From: Candidatus Uabimicrobium amorphum
GTDB lineage: Bacteria; Planctomycetota; Uabimicrobiia; Uabimicrobiales; Uabimicrobiaceae
Reading direction: 5' to 3'
Length of the DNA stretch: 64,000 bases
NCBI RefSeq assembly: GCF_009002475.1
Contig: NZ_AP019860.1
Span: 6,586,501 to 6,650,500 of the forward strand
Shown: in pieces, positions 54,601 through 62,951 of the stretch
Numbering within the stretch: position 1 is the stretch's first letter
Layout: each line of letters begins with the position of its first letter
Notes under the pieces: model-generated
Database searches by the model: none
The model's input: the letters and a program-made list of their open reading frames with translations, nothing else
What the model was told of the DNA's origin: nothing
Translations under genes and position numbers: made by a program

Positions 54601-56076
54601 CATAAAAAGTTACTCAATCAAACAGAGAAGTCTTTATCTTACAGTCCTGGAAATGCCATCTTTCACGGTAACAATCAGTTACTATGTACAGAGGAAGGAC
54701 GAATTAGGGTTGTCGACTTTACTTTGCAAAAAAGCGGTTTCTATTTCAGTGGTTTTACTGTATTTGATCGTAGCAACAAATTTTTAGTCGGATCCACAAA
54801 GTCAAATCGATTTTATTTGGACACGACAAAGTCCTCCATTGCACTATTTGACATAGCTAGCTTGGGTAAGCCGGTCATTGTCGAAGGTAGATTTCTCAGT
54901 TATTTGTATGGCAAGAATGCTTTTCTTCCAGGGAATAAAAAATTCGTAACCCACAAAGGCAATAAAGTATTTGTGTGGAATACTTCGGGAAAAAAATTAC
55001 TCACCTACGTAGAAAAAAATACCGCCCCCGTAAATCAGGTAATCGTACACGACAAGGTGGTGTTTATTTCTTCCGGAATAAAATGTAGTATTGTCGATAT
55101 CATATCAGGAAGGCAAATCGCTTCTCTGGAGAAAGAAACCCACACGCGGCCTTCTGAATTTGCTTTTGCGATAGACAATTCCTCTGCCATTGTTGCGAGA
55201 GACAACGACTTGTATTTTTGGAATTATCGAAAAAAACAAGTAGAGTTATTGTCCCAAGCGCATACTTCGTATATAAGGGACATTACTTTTTCCACAGATG
55301 GAAAGCATTTTCTCAGCACGTCGGAGGGAGAGGTCGCGTTGTGGCGTTTCCAGGACAAAAAACTTCTCCACAAAATGGCGGAACATCCTCAATCCAGATC
55401 CGTGTCGGCTTTTTTTATTCCCCAGGGATTCGCTTCTTTGTCAGAAAGTTTGGCCCTATTTAACGATGCCAAAGATAGCAAAACCACGAACAGATTTCTT
55501 GTACAAAAACCTATGGTGAGTGGTGATGGACGTTATCTTGTACACAAAAAAGGCAAAGCTCTAATTGTGAATGGATTAAAGGATAAAAGGACGTACAAAC
55601 TGGATAATATAAAACCTATCGAGAGAAGATTTTTTCTCGCCGATAGCAATTATTTATTATGTGAAACGGCCGACCAAGCAGTGATCTGGGATGTGAAAAA
55701 ACAAGCGCCACTGCGAACGATCTACAAACCAGAGAAAGGCGCGGAAGTCACCCAGTTAGACTCTGCTGACCAGGCAATACTTACGAACTACCCTTCTGAG
55801 GATAAAATCAGCATTTCGCAAGTTATTCCTCCAACGATTCGTAAAGCCACACATCCCTTGCCATTGTGGACACGTAATTTTATGCCACCGCAAAAACAAA
55901 AATATACCAAAGATTCCATGTTCGATTATCGTTTAGATATACCTGGATGGTTAATTGAGTACAATCTCAACACCCATCCAAAACTTTTTACGCAATATTT
56001 GTTTGGAAAACAAGTTTCTCCTTTTCAGCAGGTCGAAAACTTTGATTTACCTTCACGTTTATGGAGGCTAGAGTAA
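51613..56076 (+). CDS. membrane Ser/Thr kinase with large WD40-like domain
   Basis: 1487 residues. An N-terminal helical segment (AVSFGFIKPEHLQKALQIQQ, IFQKYNLLNSQQIQEIMDM) resembles the MshEN-like lead found on some bacterial kinases. The kinase domain (about 85-345) has LGQGGMGVVYKV, VALKLM, HRDIKPAN, MDFGLVK and LYMSPEQ, so it is active. A transmembrane helix (FAVLTGIAVYLLVFAGAIFS, about 372) leads to WRECGALVGTALEYIK...CLREKGKGY and then a long, diverged WD40 region, probably two or more propellers. The end (GWLIEYNLNTHPKLFTQYLF ... LPSRLWRLE) resembles the segment closing the WD40 array of the caspase giant, as does the RECG segment before it. Sensor kinase. The ribosome-binding site is weak; four dispersed motifs lie upstream. 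Confidence 0.93.
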   Translation: MHSKNHDLEMAQRAVSFGFIKPEHLQKALQIQQQYPQATLMQIFQKYNLLNSQQIQEIMDMTNNVSVEEVIPEKVMPQNKMFLHYEIQEKLGQGGMGVVYKVFDTKLRRVVALKLMLNADFSPEEAQRFMREASVTAQLNHPHIVKILEVGDQPNCFFTMEYIEGKTFKDLLGEEVREFKKYARIMEKVALALHSVHKKNFIHRDIKPANIMMDSQGQPKLMDFGLVKVNQENSLTKTGNVVGTVLYMSPEQANGEKIDRRSDIYSLGASLYASLVGRPPFQGETYINIVMQILSVEPIRPRVLNPDVPGELEAICLKCLEKNPDRRYDDAKALAKDLQNFLENRPVSAKSPSVWNITYKFILRHRFAVLTGIAVYLLVFAGAIFSAFQWKSAEREKAQKTELARERAVALAKISMSQAAESYHHKKWRECGALVGTALEYIKNIEGEDVSCLREKGKGYIRACLQDIGVLSQKYNYGRGLRYDMIHFSPDNQYVVTFSSRGENGLTLYHIDGEKILDLTGHIRHVNLVKFSTDSKYLATVDENSIIVWDIPQRVEKWRVEKKGISSIDFDQSSTFLVTQSAKSITLWNIKNQSKAEEWMVEGNGAAFLSKNEIAFAVGNQVFVRDVAAQKAYQKFSVGEKIRELAVDPTSGNIAALTGDQLVLWHKSKPLSKINTKGQKIRISPIGIVVVDKKQVVLYSLRGTKMWEYKFYNDVSHIDFAFSHWAVAICDGSRHIYLWDIANKRWLCSPGRPNTRSQEVYLKNLSHNVPTLDIQGKTVRRISQYLPEDIAQISPDEKTLAIKNSWRVTMWDIESGEEKYQLSYYDGISDYLLSPNSRWLIVATPFKIFVHDAQSGKLIKQIYKRPNRESRARGGYNAIYKINMSADNKILAVAKAREVVLRDITNDYDIVSLKNGKNLLYCSQVQFSRDGKKIAVSGSSQDKNVLVWDTVTHKILYKVPVSGQVLSLRYSTDGKVMAVGQFDAVSFFDVSTGKQLHKKLLNQTEKSLSYSPGNAIFHGNNQLLCTEEGRIRVVDFTLQKSGFYFSGFTVFDRSNKFLVGSTKSNRFYLDTTKSSIALFDIASLGKPVIVEGRFLSYLYGKNAFLPGNKKFVTHKGNKVFVWNTSGKKLLTYVEKNTAPVNQVIVHDKVVFISSGIKCSIVDIISGRQIASLEKETHTRPSEFAFAIDNSSAIVARDNDLYFWNYRKKQVELLSQAHTSYIRDITFSTDGKHFLSTSEGEVALWRFQDKKLLHKMAEHPQSRSVSAFFIPQGFASLSESLALFNDAKDSKTTNRFLVQKPMVSGDGRYLVHKKGKALIVNGLKDKRTYKLDNIKPIERRFFLADSNYLLCETADQAVIWDVKKQAPLRTIYKPEKGAEVTQLDSADQAILTNYPSEDKISISQVIPPTIRKATHPLPLWTRNFMPPQKQKYTKDSMFDYRLDIPGWLIEYNLNTHPKLFTQYLFGKQVSPFQQVENFDLPSRLWRLE

Positions 56077-56196
56077 TAAAAACAGTTGTGTAGCTGAAGA
56101 TCGAGTTTTTCGCCATCATCCTCTCACTCCTAAAATCAAGAGGGACTTCTGGAACTTTACTAAATCAATCGTGTAACATCTATTAGGATTAGAATA

Positions 56197-56901
56197 ATGT
56201 CAACTCAAGTTTGGTCTGTTTTTGATGAACAAGCAGGAATTTGGATTGCGGACTATCGTGTGGGAGCCGCTCGTGCGCGTTCGATATGCGTACGTCTGGT
56301 AAACGATAATTATGCTATCGTCAGTCCTGGAAAAAGTCTCGCCACAAAATCGAAAGATTTTTTTGCAAAAAATGTTCCACAAATTTTAGTGGCCCCAAAT
56401 AGCGTCCATAACATGGGACTGAAAGCGTGGCAAGAATCTTTTACCAATGCAATTTCCGTGTGTTCCCATGCGGCGAAAAAACGTTTGCGTAAATTGGGGC
56501 ATACAAATATGCAAAATTTGAAAAGTCTAAAAACTTTACTTCCTGATTATATCAATATCGTAGAAGTTCCTGGTTCGCGCCTTGGGGAAATTTGGTTTGT
56601 TGTCAAAGGTGAAAAAGGAACGACCTGGATTGTTTGCGATGGCATGATGAATATTTGTATTCTACCAAAAAACATTTTTGGTAGAACCTTGCTCAGATTT
56701 TTAAACATGGCTCCTGGATTGCGTTTTACCCGTCAGTGGAAATGGCTCTTTATAAAGAGCCGGCGCAATTTTCGTAAGTGGATTTTAGGGCTACTAGATT
56801 CTCACCCTCCACAAAATTTAATACCTGCACACGGTGACATTATTTCCCAACAAGATCTTACACAAAAAATTCGTCAACAAATAACAAAAAGTTTTGGGTG
56901 A
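56197..56901 (+). CDS. metallo-beta-lactamase-fold-like / DUF4336-like protein
   Basis: 234 residues. IVSPGKSLATKSKDFF, ILVAPNSVHNMGLKAWQESF, EIWFVVKGEKGTTWIVCDGM and the terminal LIPAHGDIIS follow the order of DUF4336/MBL-fold hydrolases. In these proteins a SVHNxG-type loop replaces HxHxDH. The complete zinc site is not evident, so activity is uncertain. It is cytoplasmic and ends 29 bases from the convergent oxidase gene. Confidence 0.6.
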   Translation: MSTQVWSVFDEQAGIWIADYRVGAARARSICVRLVNDNYAIVSPGKSLATKSKDFFAKNVPQILVAPNSVHNMGLKAWQESFTNAISVCSHAAKKRLRKLGHTNMQNLKSLKTLLPDYINIVEVPGSRLGEIWFVVKGEKGTTWIVCDGMMNICILPKNIFGRTLLRFLNMAPGLRFTRQWKWLFIKSRRNFRKWILGLLDSHPPQNLIPAHGDIISQQDLTQKIRQQITKSFG

Positions 56902-56930
56902 ATTTAGGCTGTGTTATCCCAATGAAGTAA

Positions 56931-58487
56931 CTATTCTTTTTGAACTCTCTGATGAATTCTTTCTATTGTATGATGAGAAGACAACACGGCACCTTCCTGC
57001 CAATGTCCGAGGTAGCTGATATCTGCGCCTGCCATATAGGTGTGTCCTTGTGGTTTCTCAAGAATCGGAATGAGATGTTCCGCCTCAATGGTCATTGCTC
57101 CCAAACTATAAGGTACCTTGTGCCAAGCACAACTCACACCATGCTCGACATCATCACTATAAGTAGGATGAATTTTTTGGCCTTGCTTTTTTGCCAATGC
57201 CAGACGTTGCGTAGGAGTCAATTTTCCTATTTTTTCCGAAATGGCATTGTCGAAAATGTAAGCACCAACGACAATACCTTTTTGTGAATTAAAACCACTG
57301 GAAGGATACCATATTTGCGTGATGTCCTGGTTTGTCCAAGATATCCCTCCATATATGTGACAATCTTTCTCCCAGAATCGCCGTTTAGCTTGAAAACCAA
57401 TTTTGAGATAATTTAAATAAGGTACAGCATGCATAGCGCGATTAAATTCAGCCGAAAAGTCTGTCTCAATACCCTTTAAAACAGGTATGGGAATTGTATT
57501 GATACAAAAGTCGCCATGGATTGTCTTTTCTTCCTTTTTCTCGTGGTATACGACTGTAACTCCTTTGGTGGTATTGATGATTTTTTTGACTACGGCATTT
57601 TTGGTAACGAGATGGCTAACTTTTTTCTCAAAACCCTTGATGATCATATCCATTCCGCCAACAGGTTGCAACATCATCGGTCCTTGACCTAGTATCTCTC
57701 CCCAATTCATTTTATAATGCCAAAAATCGGACTTCAATAACTCGGATAAGTCAATAGGAGCTTTTTTGATACCAAGATTTACTCTCCCGCCTTTCGCATA
57801 GCCAGAACGGTCCGAACCTTTGTAAAGGAAAACGTCATTAAGGTCACCATATGCCTTTAAAAGCATTCGCATTTTTTCTTTGTCATCTTTGGAGAGCTCT
57901 TTATCTAGAACATTTTTGCTAATGGCTTTCGCGAGCAATTCACTGATAAAACCGCGACTATTTGTAGAGACTTCTCTTATTTGTAGAGGTTTACCGGCAA
58001 AAGCGGAGTCATCATGTAAATAAGCAAAGGGATTATGATTATTTAGTATTTGTAACTCAACACCGAGTTCTTGGCAATATCCGATAAGAGCGGAATGATC
58101 GGTTGGAAAACGTGCGGGGCCGAGATTGCAATACATCTCTTTGCCTGAATCGAACTTACATATTTGTACACTGTCACTTTCATGTATCTTGTCACCCGCG
58201 CGAACAGTTTTACTTCGCCCCCCACAACGTCCGCGAGCTTCGAGAATAGTACAATGATAACCAGCCTTTGACAATTCATATGCCGCAACTAGGCCCGCTA
58301 GTCCCGCCCCAATAATGACAATTTTTTTCCCTTTACCAGAACCAGCAGGTAGTTCCGGTGGACCAGCATACGCTGTGGGTGTTGCCATTAATCCCATCGT
58401 AACCATCGCTCCATAAAGGGCGCTAGCACCGCCTGCTTCTGCTAGTGCTATTAAAAAATTTCGTCGTGACATAGAATTTTGATTCAT
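56931..58487 (-). CDS. Tat-exported flavin amine oxidase (L-amino-acid oxidase-like)
   Basis: 518 residues. A twin-arginine signal (SMSRRNFLIALAEAGGASAL) ends near AYAGPPE, so the protein is exported folded with FAD. The dinucleotide-binding motif is KIVIIGAGLAGLVAAYELSK, with LEARGRCGGRSKT as the second FAD motif. The C-terminal FAD motif region reads THMAGADISYLGHWQEGAVL (shown here as HTYMAGADISYLGHWQEGA in the protein). This fits the monoamine/L-amino-acid oxidase family, producing peroxide and ammonia from an amine. Substrate unknown. Confidence 0.9.
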   Translation of the reverse strand: MNQNSMSRRNFLIALAEAGGASALYGAMVTMGLMATPTAYAGPPELPAGSGKGKKIVIIGAGLAGLVAAYELSKAGYHCTILEARGRCGGRSKTVRAGDKIHESDSVQICKFDSGKEMYCNLGPARFPTDHSALIGYCQELGVELQILNNHNPFAYLHDDSAFAGKPLQIREVSTNSRGFISELLAKAISKNVLDKELSKDDKEKMRMLLKAYGDLNDVFLYKGSDRSGYAKGGRVNLGIKKAPIDLSELLKSDFWHYKMNWGEILGQGPMMLQPVGGMDMIIKGFEKKVSHLVTKNAVVKKIINTTKGVTVVYHEKKEEKTIHGDFCINTIPIPVLKGIETDFSAEFNRAMHAVPYLNYLKIGFQAKRRFWEKDCHIYGGISWTNQDITQIWYPSSGFNSQKGIVVGAYIFDNAISEKIGKLTPTQRLALAKKQGQKIHPTYSDDVEHGVSCAWHKVPYSLGAMTIEAEHLIPILEKPQGHTYMAGADISYLGHWQEGAVLSSHHTIERIHQRVQKE

Positions 58488-58553
58488 AACATTCTCTTTC
58501 TGAAATTTACATCAATAACGTTGAAGATACTTTTTAACTACGAAAGAATTTTA

Positions 58554-59438
58554 TCATTTCAGATTTTCCAATGGCTCCAATCCCAAAGCTCTAATTGCCC
58601 AAGCGAGAGAGGTTCTCAGCTGCTTCTTTTGCACCGTACGAACGTGCGGGGCGTCTTTTATCATTGGCAAACCCGCATTTGCGGCAAAAAAACCGGAAAT
58701 CCAAGCGGCAATTTCTGGGGCATCGGGTAGTATTTCTTCGGGATTAGGACCACCTTCGTATGCAAGGCTTGGTAGCCAGAATCCCAGATCAAGTTTTGCA
58801 TTGCCCAAACAAGAATGATTCCAATCGATTATAAGGCATTTGTTTTCGGTAAAACAAATGTTATCGCTACGTAAGTCGAGATGTATGAATGAATTTCCTT
58901 CTGGGGAGCAGGACATTTCGTTTTCTATGAGTAGAGGAAGATTCTTCGTCAACCATTTTTCATCTGCGAAACCGATGGAAAGGAAAGGTCTTGGATTTTT
59001 TTCGACCTCTTTCCAGCTCGAATTCCATTCTCCGTGAACTTGTAGAAAGCTTTCCATATCCACTTGTGTGTTGTGCATCTTTTCTACTTGTTCGAGAACA
59101 AGTTCAATGTAATTTTGATTCCACATAGGTGGCCAGTGACAATGGGAAAGGTCTTCTATGATAAGGATGGGGTCTACTTCGCTTTCGTCATAGCCCACTA
59201 ATTTTGGCATAAAGTCCTCATTTAGTTTTTTGTAAACTGCTATTTCTCGGCGTAAAAATTGGCTAGTTGCGGATGTTACTCCTACCTTGGCAAAAAAACG
59301 ACTATCCTTACCTTGGCACACTAAGCGCAGTGCCGGGGTATAGCCAGTGGTTGCCAATGAATAATTCTCTATTCGAGTACCAGCTATTTTTTCTATTCGT
59401 GAAATGACTTCTTGATTTGGATTTTCGTTTAAAGACAT
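58554..59438 (-). CDS. aminoglycoside phosphotransferase-family (APH/choline kinase-like) protein
   Basis: 294 residues, AAAGG six bases from ATG. Kinase-like fold with Brenner motif FIHLDLRSDNICF and the metal-binding Asp in CLIIDWNHSCLG; VYKKLNEDFMPKLVGYDESE and LIIEDLSH are typical of the family. It should phosphorylate a small molecule (sugar, choline, ethanolamine or similar). There is nothing to suggest antibiotic resistance. Confidence 0.85.
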   Translation of the reverse strand: MSLNENPNQEVISRIEKIAGTRIENYSLATTGYTPALRLVCQGKDSRFFAKVGVTSATSQFLRREIAVYKKLNEDFMPKLVGYDESEVDPILIIEDLSHCHWPPMWNQNYIELVLEQVEKMHNTQVDMESFLQVHGEWNSSWKEVEKNPRPFLSIGFADEKWLTKNLPLLIENEMSCSPEGNSFIHLDLRSDNICFTENKCLIIDWNHSCLGNAKLDLGFWLPSLAYEGGPNPEEILPDAPEIAAWISGFFAANAGLPMIKDAPHVRTVQKKQLRTSLAWAIRALGLEPLENLK

Positions 59439-59781
59439 AGCTACCTTTCTATCAGTGAATTTAGTTTTATTGTAGTGTATTGCATCACTATTTCAATGGG
59501 GTACTGGTAATTTTGATGAGAGTGTTTACAATCTGTTTTAGTTCTGTCATAATGATCTATGCCTTGTATTTACAAACACCATCCTCGATTTTGCTGTAGA
59601 TTTCTCATTTCTTTACAAATTTTTATTCTCGACCGATCTTGATTTTGAGAGTTCTTATGCTTGTGCACGCCAAGAAAAGTTCAACAGGCCTGAGTTATTC
59701 TATCTAGTGTTTTTAATAAACATACAATTCACACGTCTATAATACACGGAATACACATACTCTAAATAAAATGGGGAAAGT
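59439..59781. promoter_or_regulatory. 343-bp divergent intergenic region; possible promoter for the WD40-FGE operon
   Basis: No gene seen. A TATAAT at 59738-59743 lies 39 bases before the ATG of the WD40 gene and could be a -10 box; no good -35 box is found at 17 bp. GGGGAAAG at 59771-59778 is the ribosome-binding site. Confidence 0.4.
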
Positions 59782-62007
59782 ATGATCTCAAAAGAAGAAA
59801 AAATCAATAAAAAGGTAAAAGAGCTTTGTCAAATCCAAGTGATTGAGAATAAATTTGCGAAGGAAAATTTTGAAGAGGTTATCGCTGAGTACAAACAAAT
59901 TGTGGAGGAGCTTCCTGATGAATTTTGTATTGAGGTGGTTCCTAACATTTCTGTTGATGGCAATGTATTGAAAATGTTGGTACGTGCTTTCGAAGTACAG
60001 GCAACTCTTCTCTGTGATCACCCTCAAAGCGTATTTCAAACTGTGTGGAATTATGGTTATTGGTATGATTCTCCTGAAGCTAGCGTGCATTGCCCTGCTA
60101 GAAGAGTACCGGATTCAGAAAATAAATTATGTCATGTAGTTGAATATTGGCGTGAACAAAAAGAAATAGAAAGTCATAAATGGTTAAAATCACTACGTCC
60201 GTTACCTATTTTTCTCGATGATAAATGGTTACATGTCTTGCGGGATTGTAGGGGGGAAATCGGTATAACAACTTCGAACAGGGCTCACATTGCTGCGGCA
60301 ATAGACAATGTCATTCACATATGGAAAACAAATGGGGAACTTTTGTATAGATTGATAGGTCATGAAGATAATATCACTCAGTTAGAGTGGAGTGATGATG
60401 GCAGCAGCCTTATTTCTCGAGCGTATGATGGTGAAGTGAAAATATGGGACGCAGAAAAAGGAGAGTTGCTGCATTCTTTTTCACAGGTAAAAACGACATT
60501 TAGTTTTAGCCATGATGGAAAAAAAGTAGCCATCGTTGCCGCTAAAAATACCTTTATTTGGGATATAGAGACAAAAAGGCAATTGTGTATTTTGACAGAA
60601 GAAAAAGCGATTCGCAGTATAAGTTGGAGTCCTGATGGCAACAAAATCGCTTGTGCTGGGATAGATGAGGTGACCATTTGGGATGTTTCACTTGGGAAAA
60701 AGCAAAACACTTTTCACATCACTCGTGAAATGCATTGCAGTATATGTTGGCATCCTAAAAGTGAAAAAATAGCTTGTAATCAAGAGATTTGGAGTGTGAT
60801 TACAGGGAAAACTCTTTACAAAATAGAAGGAATTCATCTAAGTTGGAGTTGCGATGGTCGCAAAATAGCTTCTACGCTAGACGACCACAAGGTGAGAGTG
60901 TGGGATGGAGAAAATGGAGAGTTGTTGTATATATTGGAAACAGAATCGCATCCTTTTCACGATAAGATGTGGTGGGAAATGGAAAATGTATACTGGAGTG
61001 GTAACGATAGAGAAATTATCTACCAACAATGTGATCGCGAACTAAGTGTGTGGGATGTGCAGAGTAAAAAATTGCTGGATACGAGTAAGTATTCAGAGAA
61101 TGCACATCAAGCGAAGAATAAGTACATCCATGCCGCAGGAGATTGTGTTGTCAGGGTATGGAGTGATCAGAAAAGTAATTTTACTTGTGCACTTTTGGGA
61201 CATAAAGAGCGAATAAAAAGACTCAGTCGTAGTAAAAATGGTAAATACCTGGCCTCTATTGCGAAGCGCGAGTTGATGATATGGGATTGCGAAACAGGTA
61301 TACCTATTTGCTCTTTTACTACGCAAGAGATTATATTTAATGTGCATTGGAGTTGTGACAATCGCAAAATTGCCGTAGTATCAGAAGACAGTGCTGTAAA
61401 GGTAATAGATATTCGAGATGAGAAGATATTGTACACCGTGGAACACGGTCAAGATCCTTCTTTTGCAAGTTGGAACAACAACGACACAATGCTTGTTACT
61501 ATATCAGGGGACACATACTTTTTTGAATCAAGCGAAAGCATTCGCGATAGCGTATGCGGAATTACCCCTGTGTCTAATCCCTTTGGAATAACCTTTCCCG
61601 AACAGAAAATTCCCGTAGAGAAAGAAACCATAAAGATTTGGGATAATGAGGGGCAGCTTGTTCATGCACTTAAACACGGAGAATACGTAAAAAGTGTAAT
61701 GTGGAGTGAAGACAATAAACTTACGAGTATTTGTTCAAACGGTAGTGTAAAGATATGGGACGCACAAAGTGGAGTGTGTTTGGAGCATGAAAAGGAAAAA
61801 AATTCTTTGGCGATAGAAAGTGCAAAGCCTGAGAGGTTCTTGTTGGAAGTCCAAAAACAAAAAATACTGGTGAAGTGCCAAAAGGAAAAAAAGACCGTTG
61901 CCTTTTTTTGCCCGGCTATTCGCGACGTGCAACTAGCGCCAAACAACATTGTTACAGGCTTTTTAGGAAAAAATGTTTATATACTTCAATTATGCGGAGG
62001 TTGGTAA
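59782..62007 (+). CDS. cytoplasmic WD40-repeat protein
   Basis: 741 residues, GGGGAAAG before ATG. A unique N-terminal domain of about 160 residues (ELCQIQVIENKFAKENFEEV ... RPLPIFLDDKWLHVLR) is followed by about 12-14 diverged WD40 units (GHEDNITQLEWSDDGSSLIS, YDGEVKIWDAEKGELL, IRSISWSPDGNKIACAGIDE). No signal peptide or membrane helix. The stop codon abuts the next gene's ATG, so the two products are probably made together and may interact. Confidence 0.87.
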   Translation: MISKEEKINKKVKELCQIQVIENKFAKENFEEVIAEYKQIVEELPDEFCIEVVPNISVDGNVLKMLVRAFEVQATLLCDHPQSVFQTVWNYGYWYDSPEASVHCPARRVPDSENKLCHVVEYWREQKEIESHKWLKSLRPLPIFLDDKWLHVLRDCRGEIGITTSNRAHIAAAIDNVIHIWKTNGELLYRLIGHEDNITQLEWSDDGSSLISRAYDGEVKIWDAEKGELLHSFSQVKTTFSFSHDGKKVAIVAAKNTFIWDIETKRQLCILTEEKAIRSISWSPDGNKIACAGIDEVTIWDVSLGKKQNTFHITREMHCSICWHPKSEKIACNQEIWSVITGKTLYKIEGIHLSWSCDGRKIASTLDDHKVRVWDGENGELLYILETESHPFHDKMWWEMENVYWSGNDREIIYQQCDRELSVWDVQSKKLLDTSKYSENAHQAKNKYIHAAGDCVVRVWSDQKSNFTCALLGHKERIKRLSRSKNGKYLASIAKRELMIWDCETGIPICSFTTQEIIFNVHWSCDNRKIAVVSEDSAVKVIDIRDEKILYTVEHGQDPSFASWNNNDTMLVTISGDTYFFESSESIRDSVCGITPVSNPFGITFPEQKIPVEKETIKIWDNEGQLVHALKHGEYVKSVMWSEDNKLTSICSNGSVKIWDAQSGVCLEHEKEKNSLAIESAKPERFLLEVQKQKILVKCQKEKKTVAFFCPAIRDVQLAPNNIVTGFLGKNVYILQLCGGW

Positions 62008-62700
62008 ATGCAGCAAATACTTCCCGAAGGATTTTACAAAATGGGCAAGCACGTTGTTTGTGAAAAAGATAATTCATTACTTACCTATATTCCCGAAGGG
62101 TGGTTTTCGATGGGACCGGCTTTAGATTGGGAGCTAGGGACTATTCATGACACTTTGCGCAGGATATATCTCGACAGCTATTTTATAGATCTCAATCCTG
62201 TGAACAACGAACAATTCGCGAAATTTATCGAGTGTGGTGGGTACGAAAAAGAAGAATACTGGCCATTTAGAGAAAGTACGGAATATAAACAATTGCAAGA
62301 GGAGCGCCATAAAGCTGGCAAAAGTCATCCTTACGATGCGGTTACTGCGGTAAGTTGGTTCGAAGCCAATGCCTATGCTATGTGGTGCAACAAGAAATTA
62401 CCGACAGAAGCACAGTGGGTGAAAGCGAATCGCGGTGGTTTAGAAGATCGGTATGTTCCACAGATCAATGTACCAGAAATGGCGTGGGAATGGTGCAGTG
62501 ATTACTACGACGAAGGCTACTATAGATACATGCCAGAAAAAAACCCCACAGGTACCACAAGAAAAGGCTATCGAGTTATCCAAGACAGTTTTATGCGTCT
62601 TCCTGGAGAGGACGTTCACAATATAGCAATGCATCATTATCCACGTCCTGAATGTATTGGTTTTCGTACCGTTATGTGTTGTAAAGATTACAACAATTAG
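62008..62700 (+). CDS. formylglycine-generating-enzyme-like (SUMF1) protein
   Basis: 230 residues; ATG immediately follows the WD40 gene's TAA. FGE-sulfatase fold markers: YIPEGWFSMGPAL, IYLDSYFIDLNPVNNEQFAK, AVTAVSWFEANAYAMWCNKK, LPTEAQWVKANRGG, EMAWEWCSDYYDEGYY and the ending ECIGFRTVM. It lacks the long GGSWxxxxxxRxAxR segment in typical form, replaced by IQDSFMRLPGEDVHNIAMHH. The active-site Cys pair of true FGE is not evident, so it may be a binding-domain member rather than a sulfatase activator. Coupled to the WD40 gene. Confidence 0.85.
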   Translation: MQQILPEGFYKMGKHVVCEKDNSLLTYIPEGWFSMGPALDWELGTIHDTLRRIYLDSYFIDLNPVNNEQFAKFIECGGYEKEEYWPFRESTEYKQLQEERHKAGKSHPYDAVTAVSWFEANAYAMWCNKKLPTEAQWVKANRGGLEDRYVPQINVPEMAWEWCSDYYDEGYYRYMPEKNPTGTTRKGYRVIQDSFMRLPGEDVHNIAMHHYPRPECIGFRTVMCCKDYNN

Positions 62701-62793
62701 ATAGCCGCCGCGCAAAGAAAGGATCAAAATGACCTTGCCGAGTGATTGGTATATTGAGTTACGAAACGGGACATGTCCAAATCAAGAAAAAAG

Positions 62794-62949
62794 AAATTTA
62801 GACAGGATTAACAGGATAGACAGGATAGACAGGATAGACAGGATAGACAGGATAAAATAAAACAAATTTGTTTTTTGTAATTTGATTTTAACTTCCTAGT
62901 TGATGTATCTTTTTTATCCTGTTTCGTCTTGTCAATCCTGTCTGAAAAT
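62794..62949. repeat. GACAGGAT tandem/inverted repeat element
   Basis: AAATTTAGACAGGATTAACAGGAT followed by four to five 9-bp units (ACAGGATAG) at 62801-62855. After an AT-rich centre the inverted counterpart TTTTTATCCTGTTTCGTCTTGTCAATCCTGTC lies at 62910-62942. The halves can pair into a long stem ending just before the next gene's stop. ACAGGATTAACAGGAT-type repeats of this kind are found in many unrelated bacterial genomes. Confidence 0.75.
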
Positions 62950-62951
62950 TT

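Noticed and set aside
58554..59438. Antibiotic-resistance reading of the APH-type kinase and the beta-lactamase-fold protein
   Set aside because: Both folds are common in housekeeping enzymes and nothing in the sequences or neighbours points to resistance.
62008..62700. FGE-like gene as target of a diversity-generating retroelement
   Set aside because: No reverse transcriptase, template repeat or A-biased variable repeat is visible nearby.
62801..62855. CRISPR array
   Set aside because: The units are 9 bp, contiguous and without spacers; no cas genes are present.
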